Source: PALSA-505 sp963762615
GTDB taxonomy: Bacteria; Actinomycetota; Actinomycetes; Streptosporangiales; Streptosporangiaceae
DNA length: 64,000 bases
Assembly: GCA_963762615.1 (NCBI GenBank)
Contig: CAVXLG010000012.1
Span: 62,001-126,000, forward strand
Direction of reading: 5' to 3'
A program made the position numbers and the translations under genes. Positions 7,163 through 16,745 of this stretch are shown here, one piece after another (within the stretch, counting starts at the first letter, position 1; each line of letters opens with the position of its first letter). Below the pieces are notes generated by a model. The model searched no databases and had not been told where the DNA came from. It saw only the letters and a list, made by a program, of their open reading frames with translations.

Positions 7163-9492
7163 TCGACGCCCAGCCGGTGCACGCGTCGCTGGCGTTCCTG
7201 CTGGAGCACCTGCCGCCGGGCCTGCACCTGGTGCTGGCCAGCCGGGCCGACCCGGCACTGCCGCTGGCCCGGCTGCGGGCCGGCGGGCAGCTGGCCGAGC
7301 TGCGCACCGCCGACCTGCGCTTCAGCGCGGAGGAGGCAGCGGCCCTGCTCCGCGAATCGGCTGGTGCTGACCTGCCCGCCGCGGCGGTGGCGGCTTTGGC
7401 CGCCCGCACCGAGGGGTGGGTGGCCGGCCTGCAGCTGGCCGCCCTTTCATTGGCCGGGCAGGCGGATCCCGCCGGGTTCGTGGCGGCGTTCAGCGGCAGC
7501 CACCGCTATGTCCTGGACTACCTGGCCGAGGAGGTGCTGGACCGCCAGCAAGAGGAGCTGCGCACCTTCCTGCTGGAAACCTCGCTGCTGGAACGCCTGT
7601 CCGGCGGGCTATGTGATGCGGTCACCGGCCGCACTGATAGCCAGGCGATGCTGGAGCGGGTGGAACAGGGCGGCCTGTTCCTGGTGCCGCTGGATGAGGT
7701 GCGCGGCTGGTGGCGCTATCACCACCTGTTCGCCGACCTGCTCCGCGCCCGCCTACAGCAGCAACGGCCTGGCCGGGTTGCGGACCTTCACCGGGCTGCG
7801 GCCGCCTGGTGTGAGGAGCATGGCCTCGCCGACGACGCGGTGCGCTACGCCCTGGCCGCGGGGGACGCCGCCTGGTCTATGCGACTGGTCGAGCGGCACG
7901 CCGACGCGTTTCTCCTGCGCAGCGAAGGCGCGACCCTGCAGCGGTGGCTTGCGGCGCTGCCCGCCGGACTGGCCGGCTCGCGGCCGCGGCTGCTGCTGGC
8001 CCAGGCGCGCCTGGCTCTCCTCAGCCACCGCGTGGAGGCGGCCGAGGTCGCGCTGGATGCCGCCGAGCGCGCGCTGGCAAGCGCTCCGGGCGTGGCCGAT
8101 GAGCCGTTCGAGCCTTCTGTCGGCCGGGCCGCGAGCCACCTGGCCAACGTGCCGGCGGCGATCGCGCTCGGGCGCACCCTCCTCGCCGTGCTCCATGGCG
8201 ACGCCGAACGCGCGATCACCTTCGGCCGCCGGACTCTTGCCGAGATCGGCGCGGGCGAGTGGGTGCTGGCATCTCACGCCAACGGGTACCTGGGCGTGGC
8301 CGAGTGGCTGCGCGGCCAGCTTGCAGAGGCCGAGCGCGCGCTGTCGTCGAGCATCGCCCAGGGGCGGGCGGCCGCCCAGCCCACCATGACTGCCTGGGGC
8401 TACAAGGACCTCGGCCAGGTCCAGCGGGCCCAGGGCCGCCTGGACGCCGCGGCCGGCACCTACCGGCAGGCGCTCAAGGACGCCGCATTGACCAGCCGGA
8501 CTGCCCTGCCCGCCGCGGGCATCGCGTATGTGGGCCTGGCGGAGGTGGCCTATCAGCGGAACGAGCTAGACACGGCCCTCCGGCACGTCACCGAGGGAAT
8601 CGGGGCGTGCCGCCAGATGAACTTCACCCAGCCGCTGGCCGCTGGCCTGGCCACGCTGGCGTGGATCCGGCAGGCCCAGGGCGACGCGGCCGGCGCCCGG
8701 GAGGCGATGGAAGAGGCCGGGCAGGCCGGGCCGGGCCCGGGCGTGGCCGGCCTGCTCAACCCGGTCCCGGCGCTGCGGGCCCGGCTGCAGCTGGCCCAGG
8801 GCCAGGTCGCCGCGGCCGCCCGCTGGGTACAGCAGCGCGGCCTCGGCCCAGACGACCAACCCGGCTATCCGCGGGAGCCGGAGTACCTGGTCTTGGCCCG
8901 GGTGCTGCTCGCCCAGGACCGCCCCGCCGCGGCGCTCGCGCTGCTGGAGCGGCTGCACTCGGCGGCCGCCAGCCAAGACCGGGCGGGCAGCGTCATCGAG
9001 ATCCAGGCGCTGCAGGCGCTCGCGTTGGCGGCCGCCGGCGAGGAGAACGCCGCGGCGGACGCCCTGGCCGGGGCGCTCACGCTGGGCTGTCCGCAGGGTT
9101 ATGTCCGGGTGTTCGCCGACGAGGGCCCGCCGATGGCCGCGCTGCTGGGCGCGCTGGTCGCCGCCCAGCGGGGAGAGCACGCCGCGGCCCGCGGTGTCCC
9201 GCTCGGCTGCCTGGCCCGGGTGCTGGGGGCGTTCGCCGAAAAGCCCGCCGCGCCGGGCGCCGGGCGCGGCGCGGCCGCGGTGGTGCCGGGCCTGGTGGAG
9301 CGGCTGACCGCCCGGGAGCTAGAGGTGCTGGCGCTGCTGGCCGCGGGCGCGCCGAACCCGCGCATCGCCGAGCAGCTGGTGGTCAGCCTCGACACGGTGA
9401 AAAAGCACGTCAGCCACCTGCTGGGCAAGCTTGGCGCGGCCAACCGCACCGAGGCCGTCACCCGCGCCCGCCAGCTCGGCCTGATCTCCTAG
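7132..9492 (+). CDS. LAL (MalT-like) LuxR regulator, 3' part after frameshift
   Basis: This frame carries the rest of the regulator: Walker B (LLVLDDYHLI) at its very start, the STAND ATPase region, a long helical TPR-like repeat region (about residues 200-650 of this part) and a C-terminal LuxR helix-turn-helix (LTARELEVLALLAAGAPNPR, then VSLDTVKKHVSHLLGKL). A GTG at 7132 could in principle start translation, but the product would lack Walker A and hence ATP binding, while the helix-turn-helix would be free. Full-length family members integrate small-molecule or protein signals and activate operons. The broken state is due to a 5-bp duplication that could revert by slippage. Confidence 0.8.
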   Translation: MLLVLDDYHLIDAQPVHASLAFLLEHLPPGLHLVLASRADPALPLARLRAGGQLAELRTADLRFSAEEAAALLRESAGADLPAAAVAALAARTEGWVAGLQLAALSLAGQADPAGFVAAFSGSHRYVLDYLAEEVLDRQQEELRTFLLETSLLERLSGGLCDAVTGRTDSQAMLERVEQGGLFLVPLDEVRGWWRYHHLFADLLRARLQQQRPGRVADLHRAAAAWCEEHGLADDAVRYALAAGDAAWSMRLVERHADAFLLRSEGATLQRWLAALPAGLAGSRPRLLLAQARLALLSHRVEAAEVALDAAERALASAPGVADEPFEPSVGRAASHLANVPAAIALGRTLLAVLHGDAERAITFGRRTLAEIGAGEWVLASHANGYLGVAEWLRGQLAEAERALSSSIAQGRAAAQPTMTAWGYKDLGQVQRAQGRLDAAAGTYRQALKDAALTSRTALPAAGIAYVGLAEVAYQRNELDTALRHVTEGIGACRQMNFTQPLAAGLATLAWIRQAQGDAAGAREAMEEAGQAGPGPGVAGLLNPVPALRARLQLAQGQVAAAARWVQQRGLGPDDQPGYPREPEYLVLARVLLAQDRPAAALALLERLHSAAASQDRAGSVIEIQALQALALAAAGEENAAADALAGALTLGCPQGYVRVFADEGPPMAALLGALVAAQRGEHAAARGVPLGCLARVLGAFAEKPAAPGAGRGAAAVVPGLVERLTARELEVLALLAAGAPNPRIAEQLVVSLDTVKKHVSHLLGKLGAANRTEAVTRARQLGLIS

Positions 9493-9520
9493 CCCGGTAC
9501 CAGCAGCCCAATCCCCGGCG

Positions 9521-9580
9521 GCACCGTCGTGCCCCGGGACCTGCCCGGCCGCACTGTCGTGCCCCGGGGCCGGCCGCGGA
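9521..9580. repeat. Two tandem 30-bp units
   Basis: GCACCGTCGTGCCCCGGG at 9521-9538 recurs with one change at 9551-9568. The 541 bases between the LAL gene and the hydrolase (9493-10033) otherwise hold only a doubtful 61-codon frame at 9723-9908, which does follow a GAGGAGA box but shows no family resemblance. Confidence 0.4.
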
Positions 9581-10033
9581 AGATTCCACCCCCATAGGCA
9601 CCTTCGGGTGACGCCCCACCGCGGCGTCGGCTCATACCGTCCCTTGAAGAGCCAGTCCCCGAACACGAGCACGGCTACTTGTTAACCGGCCCGGCCATGG
9701 CGACTGGCCGAGGAGATGACAGATGAAGCGCAGCCGTATCCAGAGACCGAAGGCCCGACACGAGCGCGACTGTGGTGAGGCCTTACCGCCCCACCCGCGG
9801 GACCCGGATCTCTTCCGGGCCAAGGCGCTTGCCCGCGCCGGTGATCGCGTCGGAAGAAGAACAGCCAGGCAGTCACATTCGCGCCGGCCTGCCGGGACGG
9901 CGGGCTGACAGTGCCCCCGTCAGGTGGGTCACCAGGTGAAGGACCCAGCGCACCCCCCCTCAGCGGCGCGGTAACCCCGCGGCAGCAGACCGCTGCCCCC
10001 CCACGCCTGACTGACACCGAAGGGATCACTGCC

Positions 10034-11746
10034 ATGACCGGACCGGTCACCCGCCACCGCGACATCGAATCACTTAAGACTGCGGCCCGCTGGCCGGGCG
10101 CCGACCGGAACACCACGGTCATCCTCGCCGCCAGGCTCGCGGCTGCCCGCGCGGACGCCGAGGGGTACCGCTACTTCTCCGAGCTCGCCGACGCCCGGCT
10201 GGGCGAGGCGCTGCCGCTCACGCTCGCCGGGTTTTTCCAGGCCCGGCTGGGCGCGGATGTGGACGCCGCGGTGGCCAAGCTGGACCAGGCCGCGGCCGCC
10301 GACCTCGGCCCGCCGCAGTACTTCCGCGGGCTGGCCCTGGCCGGGCTGCCGCCAGACCGGCGGCGGGCCGAACAGGCCGTGGCCGACCTGGAGTTCGTCC
10401 TGGCCGTCGCCGACCAGTTCCCGCCCATGCTGCTGCGCGCCGCCCAGCACGGCCTCGCCGCTGCCCATGCCGTGCTGGGCCACGATGACCAGGCCGCCGA
10501 GGCCGAACGCAAGTCCGGGCTCGGCGGCGCCCCGGCAGACACCCAGCTGATGTTCGGCGGCTTCTGGGTAACCGCCGCCGGCGGGTTCCGCTTCACCTCG
10601 CCCCGGATCCTCCGCCCCGAACCCGGGATCCAGGTCGCCCAGGGCTATGACTTCGGCGACCTCGCGTTCATCACGACCAGCGACGGCGCCGTCGCGATCG
10701 ACGCCGGCACCACCCCCGACCGGGCCAGGGCCGCGCTCGGCGGCCTCGACCCGGCCGCCGACGGCGCGATCAGCCACCTGATCCTCACCCACGCGCACTG
10801 GGACCACATCGGCGGCGCGGCCGCGCTGCGCGGGCCGCACACCCGGGTGATCGCCCAGGCGGGCTTCCCCGCCGGACTGGACCGCCAGCAGGGGGACCGG
10901 CCCCTGTTCCGCTACTTCACCGGAGCCGCCGGGAGCCTCCCCCCGGCCGTCGTCCCCGACCAGCTGATCAGCCAGCCGACGCCCCTGACCGCAGGGGGCA
11001 CCGAGCTGGTCTTGTACCCGGCGCCGGGCGGGGAAACCAGCGACGCGCTGATGGTCCACCTGCCGGCCAGCGGCGTGCTGTTCACCGGCGACGTGCTGAT
11101 GCCCTACCTGGGGCAGCCATTCGCCGCCGAAGGCTCCCCCGAGGGACTCCTGCAGGCCCTCGCCTTCATCGCCAGCCTGCGGCCCCGGCTGCTCATCCAC
11201 GGCCACACCACGCTCACCGACCAGTTCACCGCCGAGGCGATCCCCGGCCTGCAGGCGGCACTGACCCAGCTGCACGGCGACGTGCTGGACGGCATCCGCG
11301 GCGGCCGCACCCTGCCCGACATCCTGGCGCAGGCCAGCCTCCCGGCGGTACTCCGCGATCACCCCGCGGCGGTCGTGCCCTACCTGGTGACCCGCGACCA
11401 CTTCACCGAGCGGCTCTACCACCAGCGCACCGGATACTGGCAGCCCGACCTGCGCGGACTCGAGCCGGCGACCGCGGCCGAGCACGCCGCCGCGCTCGAC
11501 CTGCTGGCCGCAGGCAGGGAAGAGCCGTTCGCCGCCGCCGCCACCACCCTCATCGACCAAGGCGATCACGCCCTCGCCCTGCAGATCATCCAGCCGGGCC
11601 TGCTACGCCACCCCGCCAGCATCACCCTGGCCGGGCTGCGCGCCACCGCGCTGCACCGCCTCATGGAGGCCTACCAGCAGTTCGACCCATTCAAGTTCCT
11701 CCTCTACGCCGAGCTCGCCAGCGCCGAGATCGGCCCGGTCCAGTAG
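10034..11746 (+). CDS. MBL-fold hydrolase, alkyl-sulfatase-like
   Basis: A 570-residue protein in three parts. Residues 1-165 are helical and repeat-like; about 185-400 form a metallo-beta-lactamase fold with the zinc motif LTHAHWDHIGGA (HxHxDH), a later GHT histidine (LIHGHTTLTD) and the strand FTGDVLMPY; about 420-570 resemble the dimerisation domain of linear alkyl sulfatases (YLVTRDHFTERLYHQRTGYW). The likely reaction is hydrolysis of an ester or sulfate ester with two metal ions; the substrate is not known. No signal peptide is present. The ATG at 10034 follows GAAGGG at nine bases; the open frame upstream to 9911 is unlikely. The MMPL gene starts 100 bases downstream in the same direction. 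Confidence 0.82.
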   Translation: MTGPVTRHRDIESLKTAARWPGADRNTTVILAARLAAARADAEGYRYFSELADARLGEALPLTLAGFFQARLGADVDAAVAKLDQAAAADLGPPQYFRGLALAGLPPDRRRAEQAVADLEFVLAVADQFPPMLLRAAQHGLAAAHAVLGHDDQAAEAERKSGLGGAPADTQLMFGGFWVTAAGGFRFTSPRILRPEPGIQVAQGYDFGDLAFITTSDGAVAIDAGTTPDRARAALGGLDPAADGAISHLILTHAHWDHIGGAAALRGPHTRVIAQAGFPAGLDRQQGDRPLFRYFTGAAGSLPPAVVPDQLISQPTPLTAGGTELVLYPAPGGETSDALMVHLPASGVLFTGDVLMPYLGQPFAAEGSPEGLLQALAFIASLRPRLLIHGHTTLTDQFTAEAIPGLQAALTQLHGDVLDGIRGGRTLPDILAQASLPAVLRDHPAAVVPYLVTRDHFTERLYHQRTGYWQPDLRGLEPATAAEHAAALDLLAAGREEPFAAAATTLIDQGDHALALQIIQPGLLRHPASITLAGLRATALHRLMEAYQQFDPFKFLLYAELASAEIGPVQ

Positions 11747-11846
11747 CCGCCCGCCGCACGCCGACGCCGGACCGCCGGCGCCGCTCACATCTAAGAAACC
11801 GGCCAGGCCCTTCGACTCAGCAAGGAGCCACCGCCAAGGAGACGCC

Positions 11847-14096
11847 ATGACAAGGCCCGTTGCGCCCCACTCTTCAGCCGCACCCAGCCCCGTCAGCCAG
11901 CCACCCCCCGCGGCCCCGCGGGGCCTGACTGGACGCTTCGCCTCGGCCAGCGCCCGGCGGCCACGCCGGGCGCTGCTCGCCTGGGGGCTGCTCGTCCTGC
12001 TGTCCCTGGGCCTGGCCGCTACCTCACTGCACGGCCTGACCAGCACCGCGCACGTGGTCGGGACGACCCCGTCCAGCCGGGCCGAGGCCCTCTACAACCG
12101 GGCCACCGGCGGTAGCGCCGGCCGGCAGCCGACCGACGTCATCGTGGTCAGCTCCAAGACCGCCACGGCCAGCGGCGCAGCCTTCCGGTCCGTCGTCGGC
12201 GACCTGGCCGCCCGGCTGCGCTCCGATCCTGGCATCAGCGGTGTCCGGGCCGATCTCGCCCCCGGCAGCCCGCTCGTCTCAGCCGGGGGGCACGCTGCCC
12301 TGATCGGGCTGCGCGCGGCGAGCGATGCAGACATCAAACCCGTCGTGAGCACCTTGCGAGCCACCAACGGCGCAGGCGGGTTCGCCGTCGCGGTCACGGG
12401 GGATCACACGGTCGGCAACGACTTCACCACACTGTCCTCCAGCGACCTGCGCCACGGCGAGATCGACTTCGGGCTGCCGATCTCCATCGTCATCCTGATG
12501 CTCGTATTCGGGGCTGTGGTCGCCGGACTCATGCCGATGCTCATGGCCCTGGCGTCGATCATTGTCGGCCTCGGGATCGCCACGATCGTTGCGCAGGAGT
12601 TCAGCCTGTCGGTCTTCATCGTCAACATGATGACCGGCATGGGCCTGGCGCTCGGCATCGACTACTCGCTCTTCGTTATCTCCCGTTTCCGGGAGGAGCG
12701 CGCCCGGGGGCTCGAGAGGGACGCCGCCATCGCGATGACCGCCGCGACCGCCAGCCGGGCCGTTCTCTTCAGCGGCACGACCTTCGTGATCGCGCTGCTC
12801 GGCCTCTTCCTCGTGCCGACCAACGTCCTGCGCAGTCTGGCCGCCGGCGCCATCATCGTCGGCGTCGTGTCGGTCGCCGCGGCCCTGACCCTGCTGCCCG
12901 CGGTCCTCAGCCTGCTCGGCGATCGCATCAACGCCCTGCGGATACCCTTCGTCGGAACCCGTCTGGGCCGGGCCCACGCCACCGGCGGACGCGTCTGGCG
13001 GTACGTGATCACCAGGGTCATCCGCCGCCCGGTCGTCAGCCTCGCCGTCATCGGCGGCCTCATGCTCCTCGCTGCGGTCCCGGTGCTCGGCCTGCACATC
13101 GGCCAGAGCGGTGTCGCCACCTTGCCTGGCTCGATGCCCTCCAAGCAGGGCTACCTGGCCGTCGCCAGGTACTTTCCAGGCCAGGATCCCAACCCGGTCG
13201 AGATCGTCACCCAGGGCAGCAGTCACACAGACCACACCGACCTGGCCAGACTGCAGGCGACCCTGGCCGCTGACCCGCGCTTCGGGCCCGGGACCATCCA
13301 GGCCGCGCCGCACGGTCACGTGCTGGCTCTGACCGTCCCCATCCGGGGCGACGCGGTGTCCAGCCGCGACGTCGCCGCCGTGGTGGACCTGCGCCAGCAC
13401 CTGATCCCATCCGCCTTCGCTGGCTCCTCCACGCAGGTCTACGTGGGCGGCAAGACTGCCGAGACCGCCGACTACTTCCACGCCGTCGGCGCTCCCACTC
13501 CGTATGTGCTGATCTTCGTGCTCGGCCTGAGCTTCCTGCTCCTCACCCTCGCATTCCGGTCCGTGGTCGTCGCCGGCCTGTCGATCGTGCTCAACCTGCT
13601 CTCGGTCGGCGCCGCCTACGGGCTCCTGACCCTCGTCTTCCTGCACGGGATCGGCGCGGGCGTCTTCGGGTTCCAGCAGGTGACCGCCATCGACGCCTGG
13701 GTGCCCCTGTTCCTGTTCTCGGTCCTGTTCGCCCTGTCCACGGACTATCAGGTGTTCCTCATGAGCCGGATCAAAGAGCGTTATGACCAGACCGGCTCGA
13801 CCCGCGAAGCGGTCACCGACGGAGTCGCCTCCACCGCCAGGATCATCACCGGGGCCGCCCTCATCATTATCGTCGTGTTCAGCGGCTTCGCCCGCGGACA
13901 ACTCGTCATGTTCCAGCAGATGGGCTTCGGCGTCGCCGCCGCCCTGCTCCTGGACGCCACGCTCATCCGCATGGTCATCCTCCCCAGTGCCCTGAGCCTT
14001 CTCGGTCGGCGCAGCTGGTACCTGCCCCGATGGCTGAGGTGGGTGCCCCACCTCGAGGTCAAGGCGCCCGACGCCCGGACCGCCACAAGATCCTGA
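11847..14096 (+). CDS. MMPL-family (RND superfamily) exporter
   Basis: A 749-residue membrane protein with the two-fold MMPL layout: one N-terminal helix (ALLAWGLLVLLSLGLAATSL), an extracytoplasmic loop of about 150 residues, five helices, a second helix and loop near residue 395, then five more helices. The motif GIDYSLFVISRFREE in helix 4 and STDYQVFLMSRIKERY in the second half carry the Asp-Tyr pairs that couple proton flow to transport in this family. Known members export lipids, glycolipids or siderophores across the actinobacterial membrane. It has a good AAGGAG box and could share a transcript with the hydrolase upstream. Confidence 0.92.
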   Translation: MTRPVAPHSSAAPSPVSQPPPAAPRGLTGRFASASARRPRRALLAWGLLVLLSLGLAATSLHGLTSTAHVVGTTPSSRAEALYNRATGGSAGRQPTDVIVVSSKTATASGAAFRSVVGDLAARLRSDPGISGVRADLAPGSPLVSAGGHAALIGLRAASDADIKPVVSTLRATNGAGGFAVAVTGDHTVGNDFTTLSSSDLRHGEIDFGLPISIVILMLVFGAVVAGLMPMLMALASIIVGLGIATIVAQEFSLSVFIVNMMTGMGLALGIDYSLFVISRFREERARGLERDAAIAMTAATASRAVLFSGTTFVIALLGLFLVPTNVLRSLAAGAIIVGVVSVAAALTLLPAVLSLLGDRINALRIPFVGTRLGRAHATGGRVWRYVITRVIRRPVVSLAVIGGLMLLAAVPVLGLHIGQSGVATLPGSMPSKQGYLAVARYFPGQDPNPVEIVTQGSSHTDHTDLARLQATLAADPRFGPGTIQAAPHGHVLALTVPIRGDAVSSRDVAAVVDLRQHLIPSAFAGSSTQVYVGGKTAETADYFHAVGAPTPYVLIFVLGLSFLLLTLAFRSVVVAGLSIVLNLLSVGAAYGLLTLVFLHGIGAGVFGFQQVTAIDAWVPLFLFSVLFALSTDYQVFLMSRIKERYDQTGSTREAVTDGVASTARIITGAALIIIVVFSGFARGQLVMFQQMGFGVAAALLLDATLIRMVILPSALSLLGRRSWYLPRWLRWVPHLEVKAPDARTATRS

Positions 14097-14226
14097 CCGG
14101 CTGGCGGTCACTACAAGGGATCTACGGCACCAGCTCCGAACCCTCAACTGACCTGAGACGGGCACAACAAAGAAGTCTTCGTATCCCCTTTCCGGGACGC
14201 CGCGCAGGCACGAAAATCAGGCCCGG

Positions 14227-14519
14227 GTGGTCAGCCCGTACGTCTGCATCGCCGAGCGAACCACTCACCACGCACTGCACGGGCACTATGCCCGCGCTGG
14301 CGACGAGGCCTGCGCCCTCATCCGCGAAGCCCTCACCACCAGCGGCGACATCCCCCCCGCGACCGGAGCCTGCGGGTGCGGCTCGCCCCGCTCACCGCGC
14401 TCCGCCGCACCCATACCCTCGCCGCGCTCTGCGCCCAGCTCAACGACACCCGAACCCGCTACCCCGGCACCACGCTCACCCTGCGCTACGAAGTCAGAGA
14501 ACACTCCGGCACGGCATGA
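14227..14519 (+). pseudogene. Transposase C-terminal remnant, frameshifted
   Basis: One frame reads HHALHGHYARAGDEACALI then REALTTSGDIPPATG. After about 14370 the continuation is in the next frame as LRVRLAPLTALRRTHTLAAL, LCAQLNDTRTRYPGT and a stop near 14519. Together this looks like the tail of a putative transposase family seen in actinobacteria. The N-terminal catalytic part is missing, and one indel breaks the rest. Confidence 0.45.
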
Positions 14520-14552
14520 ACGATCTCCCTATGTCAGGAGCCCTGAAACGGG

Positions 14553-15455
14553 TTAGCTGCGCGGGTCACGGAACTCCTGGCGCGCGGGGGGTTGGCCTGG
14601 AGCTAAGGCTGCGCTGTCTTCGGCCCAGCAGTCGTAGGTCTCGCTGAGCGTGCCGAACCAGACGTCGTCGAAGGAGCGCATATAGCTGATCAGGCGCTCC
14701 AGAATCATGAGGTGATGCGACCGGCCGCTGCACTGCGGGTGCAGCGTCAGCGCATATACCGCGCCCGGCACATGCTCATAGGCGTAGTCGAAGATGTCCT
14801 TCCACCTGCGGAACAGCAGCTCGTGATCGCCCAGGCCCGCGTTCAGGCCGGCCACGTACTCCTGCGGCGGGAAGTCAGCCAGGTACCACGACACCGGGAT
14901 CTCCAGGATGGGGCTCGGAGCGCCGAACTGGTTCGCGCCCTCCCAGTTGAGCGTCACCGGCCGCGGATGATACGGCTCGAACTCCCGGCCCATCAGCGAG
15001 CTGTCCCACTCAAAGCCGTACTCCTCGAGCAGCCCCAGCGTCGCATCGGAGAAGTCCCACGCTGGTGACCGGTAGCCCCGCGGCCGCCCGCCCACCACCT
15101 CGGCATACTGGCGCAGCTGAATCTCCATCAGCTCCCGCTCCCGGGCCGGCTCAACAGTCGGAATCGACTCGTGAAAGCACCCGTGACTCGCCACCTCATG
15201 CCCGTCCTCCAGGATCTGCTGGATCCGAACCGGAAACGTCATCATGCTGTGCCCCGGCGTGCAGAATGTCGCCTTAACCTCGTAGCGGCGGAACAGATCC
15301 AGCAACCGCGGCACGCCTACCTCAGCCCCGAACTCACCCCGCGACAAATACGACGGACTGGTCCGGTCGAAGACTCCCTTCCACAGGCAGTGCGCATCGA
15401 AGTCGGCGCCGATCGCGACGGCCATCCGGGCATTACCGGGCAACTGCAGCGTCAT
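14553..15455 (-). CDS. Polysaccharide deacetylase (NodB-like, PuuE/PgdA type)
   Basis: A 300-residue NodB-fold hydrolase. The first motif is IGADFDAH (residues about 16-23), the metal-binding motif is ASHGCFHE near 93-100 (His-x3-His), and the third is RSPAWDFS near 129-136. It has no signal peptide, so it is probably cytoplasmic, like the allantoinase-like PuuE group and peptidoglycan deacetylase HP0310. It should hydrolyse an amide or N-acetyl bond with a divalent metal. The ATG at 15455 follows GCAGGAGAG. The neighbourhood (dehydrogenase remnant, larE, larB) runs in the opposite direction. Confidence 0.85.
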   Translation of the reverse strand: MTLQLPGNARMAVAIGADFDAHCLWKGVFDRTSPSYLSRGEFGAEVGVPRLLDLFRRYEVKATFCTPGHSMMTFPVRIQQILEDGHEVASHGCFHESIPTVEPARERELMEIQLRQYAEVVGGRPRGYRSPAWDFSDATLGLLEEYGFEWDSSLMGREFEPYHPRPVTLNWEGANQFGAPSPILEIPVSWYLADFPPQEYVAGLNAGLGDHELLFRRWKDIFDYAYEHVPGAVYALTLHPQCSGRSHHLMILERLISYMRSFDDVWFGTLSETYDCWAEDSAALAPGQPPARQEFRDPRS

Positions 15456-15540
15456 CTCTCCTGCTTTCTCAAGTACCAGGCCGGAGCCCGACTAGCCCCA
15501 GTGTGAGAGCGGGCGCGTTCGCGCGCGAGGGGTTGGCGGA

Positions 15541-15800
15541 GCTAAGGCGTTCGCCGACGACGCGGCGTGGGCGCAGGTGGGCACGATCGGCGTCGAAGCG
15601 ACCGTCGGGATCGCCGGCCGGCTGGGCCAGCTCCGGCCTGATGTGCTCTTCGTCGATGCCCGGTGTCGGGCAGCAAGGGTCCCGCCGAGATCGGCCAGCT
15701 GCTCATCCTCGCGTCCGGCCCGGCCGCGGCGCAGCCGGTCGCGGGTCCGGCGTTCGCGGCGCGAGCGGCGTTGAAGCGTTCCACGAAGGGTGCGGTCTAG
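15541..15800 (+). pseudogene. NAD-binding 3-hydroxyisobutyrate dehydrogenase-like remnant
   Basis: The first frame reads WAQVGTIGVEATVGIAGRLG then QLRPDVLFVDA, where family members continue with PVSGSKGPAE. Here the codon for Pro has lost one base at about 15661, and the next frame continues VSGSKGPAEIGQLLILASGP up to a stop at 15798. Only the end of the Rossmann domain survives; the N-terminal dinucleotide loop and the C-terminal all-helical domain are missing. It lies just upstream of larE in the same direction. Confidence 0.6.
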
Positions 15801-15875
15801 CGCTGCCGTGGACGTTCCGTTAACCGTAGGCCGCCACGATGACAGAATGGCGGCTGGCGGCTAGGGGCAGTTGAG

Positions 15876-16745
15876 GTGACGGAGATGACCAGTTTGGTAA
15901 ATCGGCCTCTGACCGGCGAGCTCTCGGCGGCCGCCGAGGCGGTGGGCTCCCGGCTCATGGGGGCGTCCCCGCTGGGCGTCGCGTTTTCCGGCGGTGTCGA
16001 CTCCTCGGTTCTGCTCGCCTTGGCCGTGCGGGTACTTGGCGCCGACCAGGTTGTCGCCATCCTGGGCGTCTCGCCCAGTCTGGGGGCGGATGAACGTCTC
16101 GCGGCACGTGAGGTCGCCGCGGTCGTCGGCGCCCGCATGGTCGAGATTCAGACCAGGGAAGGGGATAACCCGGCCTACCGGGCCAATGGTCCTGATCGCT
16201 GCTTTCACTGTAAAGACGAGCTGTTTACCCGTATAGAAGATGAAGTAGCCGGTGCCTATGGCCTGGCGGCCGTGGCCTATGGCGAGAACGCCGATGACAT
16301 GATGCGCCCGGATCGGCCCGGCTCCCGCGCGGCCAGTAGCCATAAGGTCCTGCGGCCTCTGGCCGATGCGGGACTCGGTAAAGCCGCCGTGCGTGCCATC
16401 GCCAGGGCGCTGCAGCTCCCGAGTGCCGACAAGCCCGCCGCACCTTGCCTGGCGTCTCGTATTCCTCACCATCAGGAGGTTTCGGAGGCTAAGCTCGCTC
16501 AGATCGAGGCGGCCGAGAAGGCTCTGCGGGTCCTGGGCTTCGCCGAGTCCAGAGTGCGTCATCACGGCGAGGTGGCCCGTGTCGAGCTTCCCGCCGGTGA
16601 GCTCGTGCGAGCCGTCTCCGCCCCGGCGCGTGAGCAGATCCACGCCGCCATTACCGCCGCCGGCTTCCGGTTCGTCGCCGTCGATCTGCTCGGTATCCAG
16701 TCTGGTGCCTTCACGATGTCATTGCTGCCGGTCGCGCGTGACTGA
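15876..16745 (+). CDS. larE: LarE, ATP-dependent sacrificial sulfur transferase
   Basis: LarE adenylates the carboxylates of pyridinium-3,5-biscarboxylic acid mononucleotide and inserts sulfur during synthesis of the nickel-pincer nucleotide. The PP-loop AFSGGVDSSVLLAL is at about residues 36-49. The sequence KPAAPCLASRIPH near residue 190 aligns with the sacrificial Cys176 region (CSVSSR) of the Lactiplantibacillus enzyme. VRHHGEVARVEL follows, as in the family. Length (289) is normal. The GTG at 15876 is used here; ATG 15885 is an alternative. larB overlaps the end by 8 bases, so the two are coupled. Confidence 0.93.
   Translation: MTEMTSLVNRPLTGELSAAAEAVGSRLMGASPLGVAFSGGVDSSVLLALAVRVLGADQVVAILGVSPSLGADERLAAREVAAVVGARMVEIQTREGDNPAYRANGPDRCFHCKDELFTRIEDEVAGAYGLAAVAYGENADDMMRPDRPGSRAASSHKVLRPLADAGLGKAAVRAIARALQLPSADKPAAPCLASRIPHHQEVSEAKLAQIEAAEKALRVLGFAESRVRHHGEVARVELPAGELVRAVSAPAREQIHAAITAAGFRFVAVDLLGIQSGAFTMSLLPVARD

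Noticed and set aside
8259..9611. Plus-strand frame of 450 codons within the LAL regulator
   Set aside because: Gly/Arg/Pro-rich shift of the true TPR/LuxR frame.
9723..9908. Small gene of 61 codons after GAGGAGA
   Set aside because: Composition resembles non-coding DNA and no family is seen; kept only as a remark.
10070..11569. Minus-strand frame of 499 codons opposite the MBL hydrolase
   Set aside because: Mirror translation with Gly/Gln/Arg bias and no domain.
12279..14165. Minus-strand open frame of 628 codons opposite the MMPL gene
   Set aside because: It is rich in Asp, Gly, His and Gln without hydrophobic cores, the usual mirror of a GC-rich membrane-protein gene; no ribosome site.
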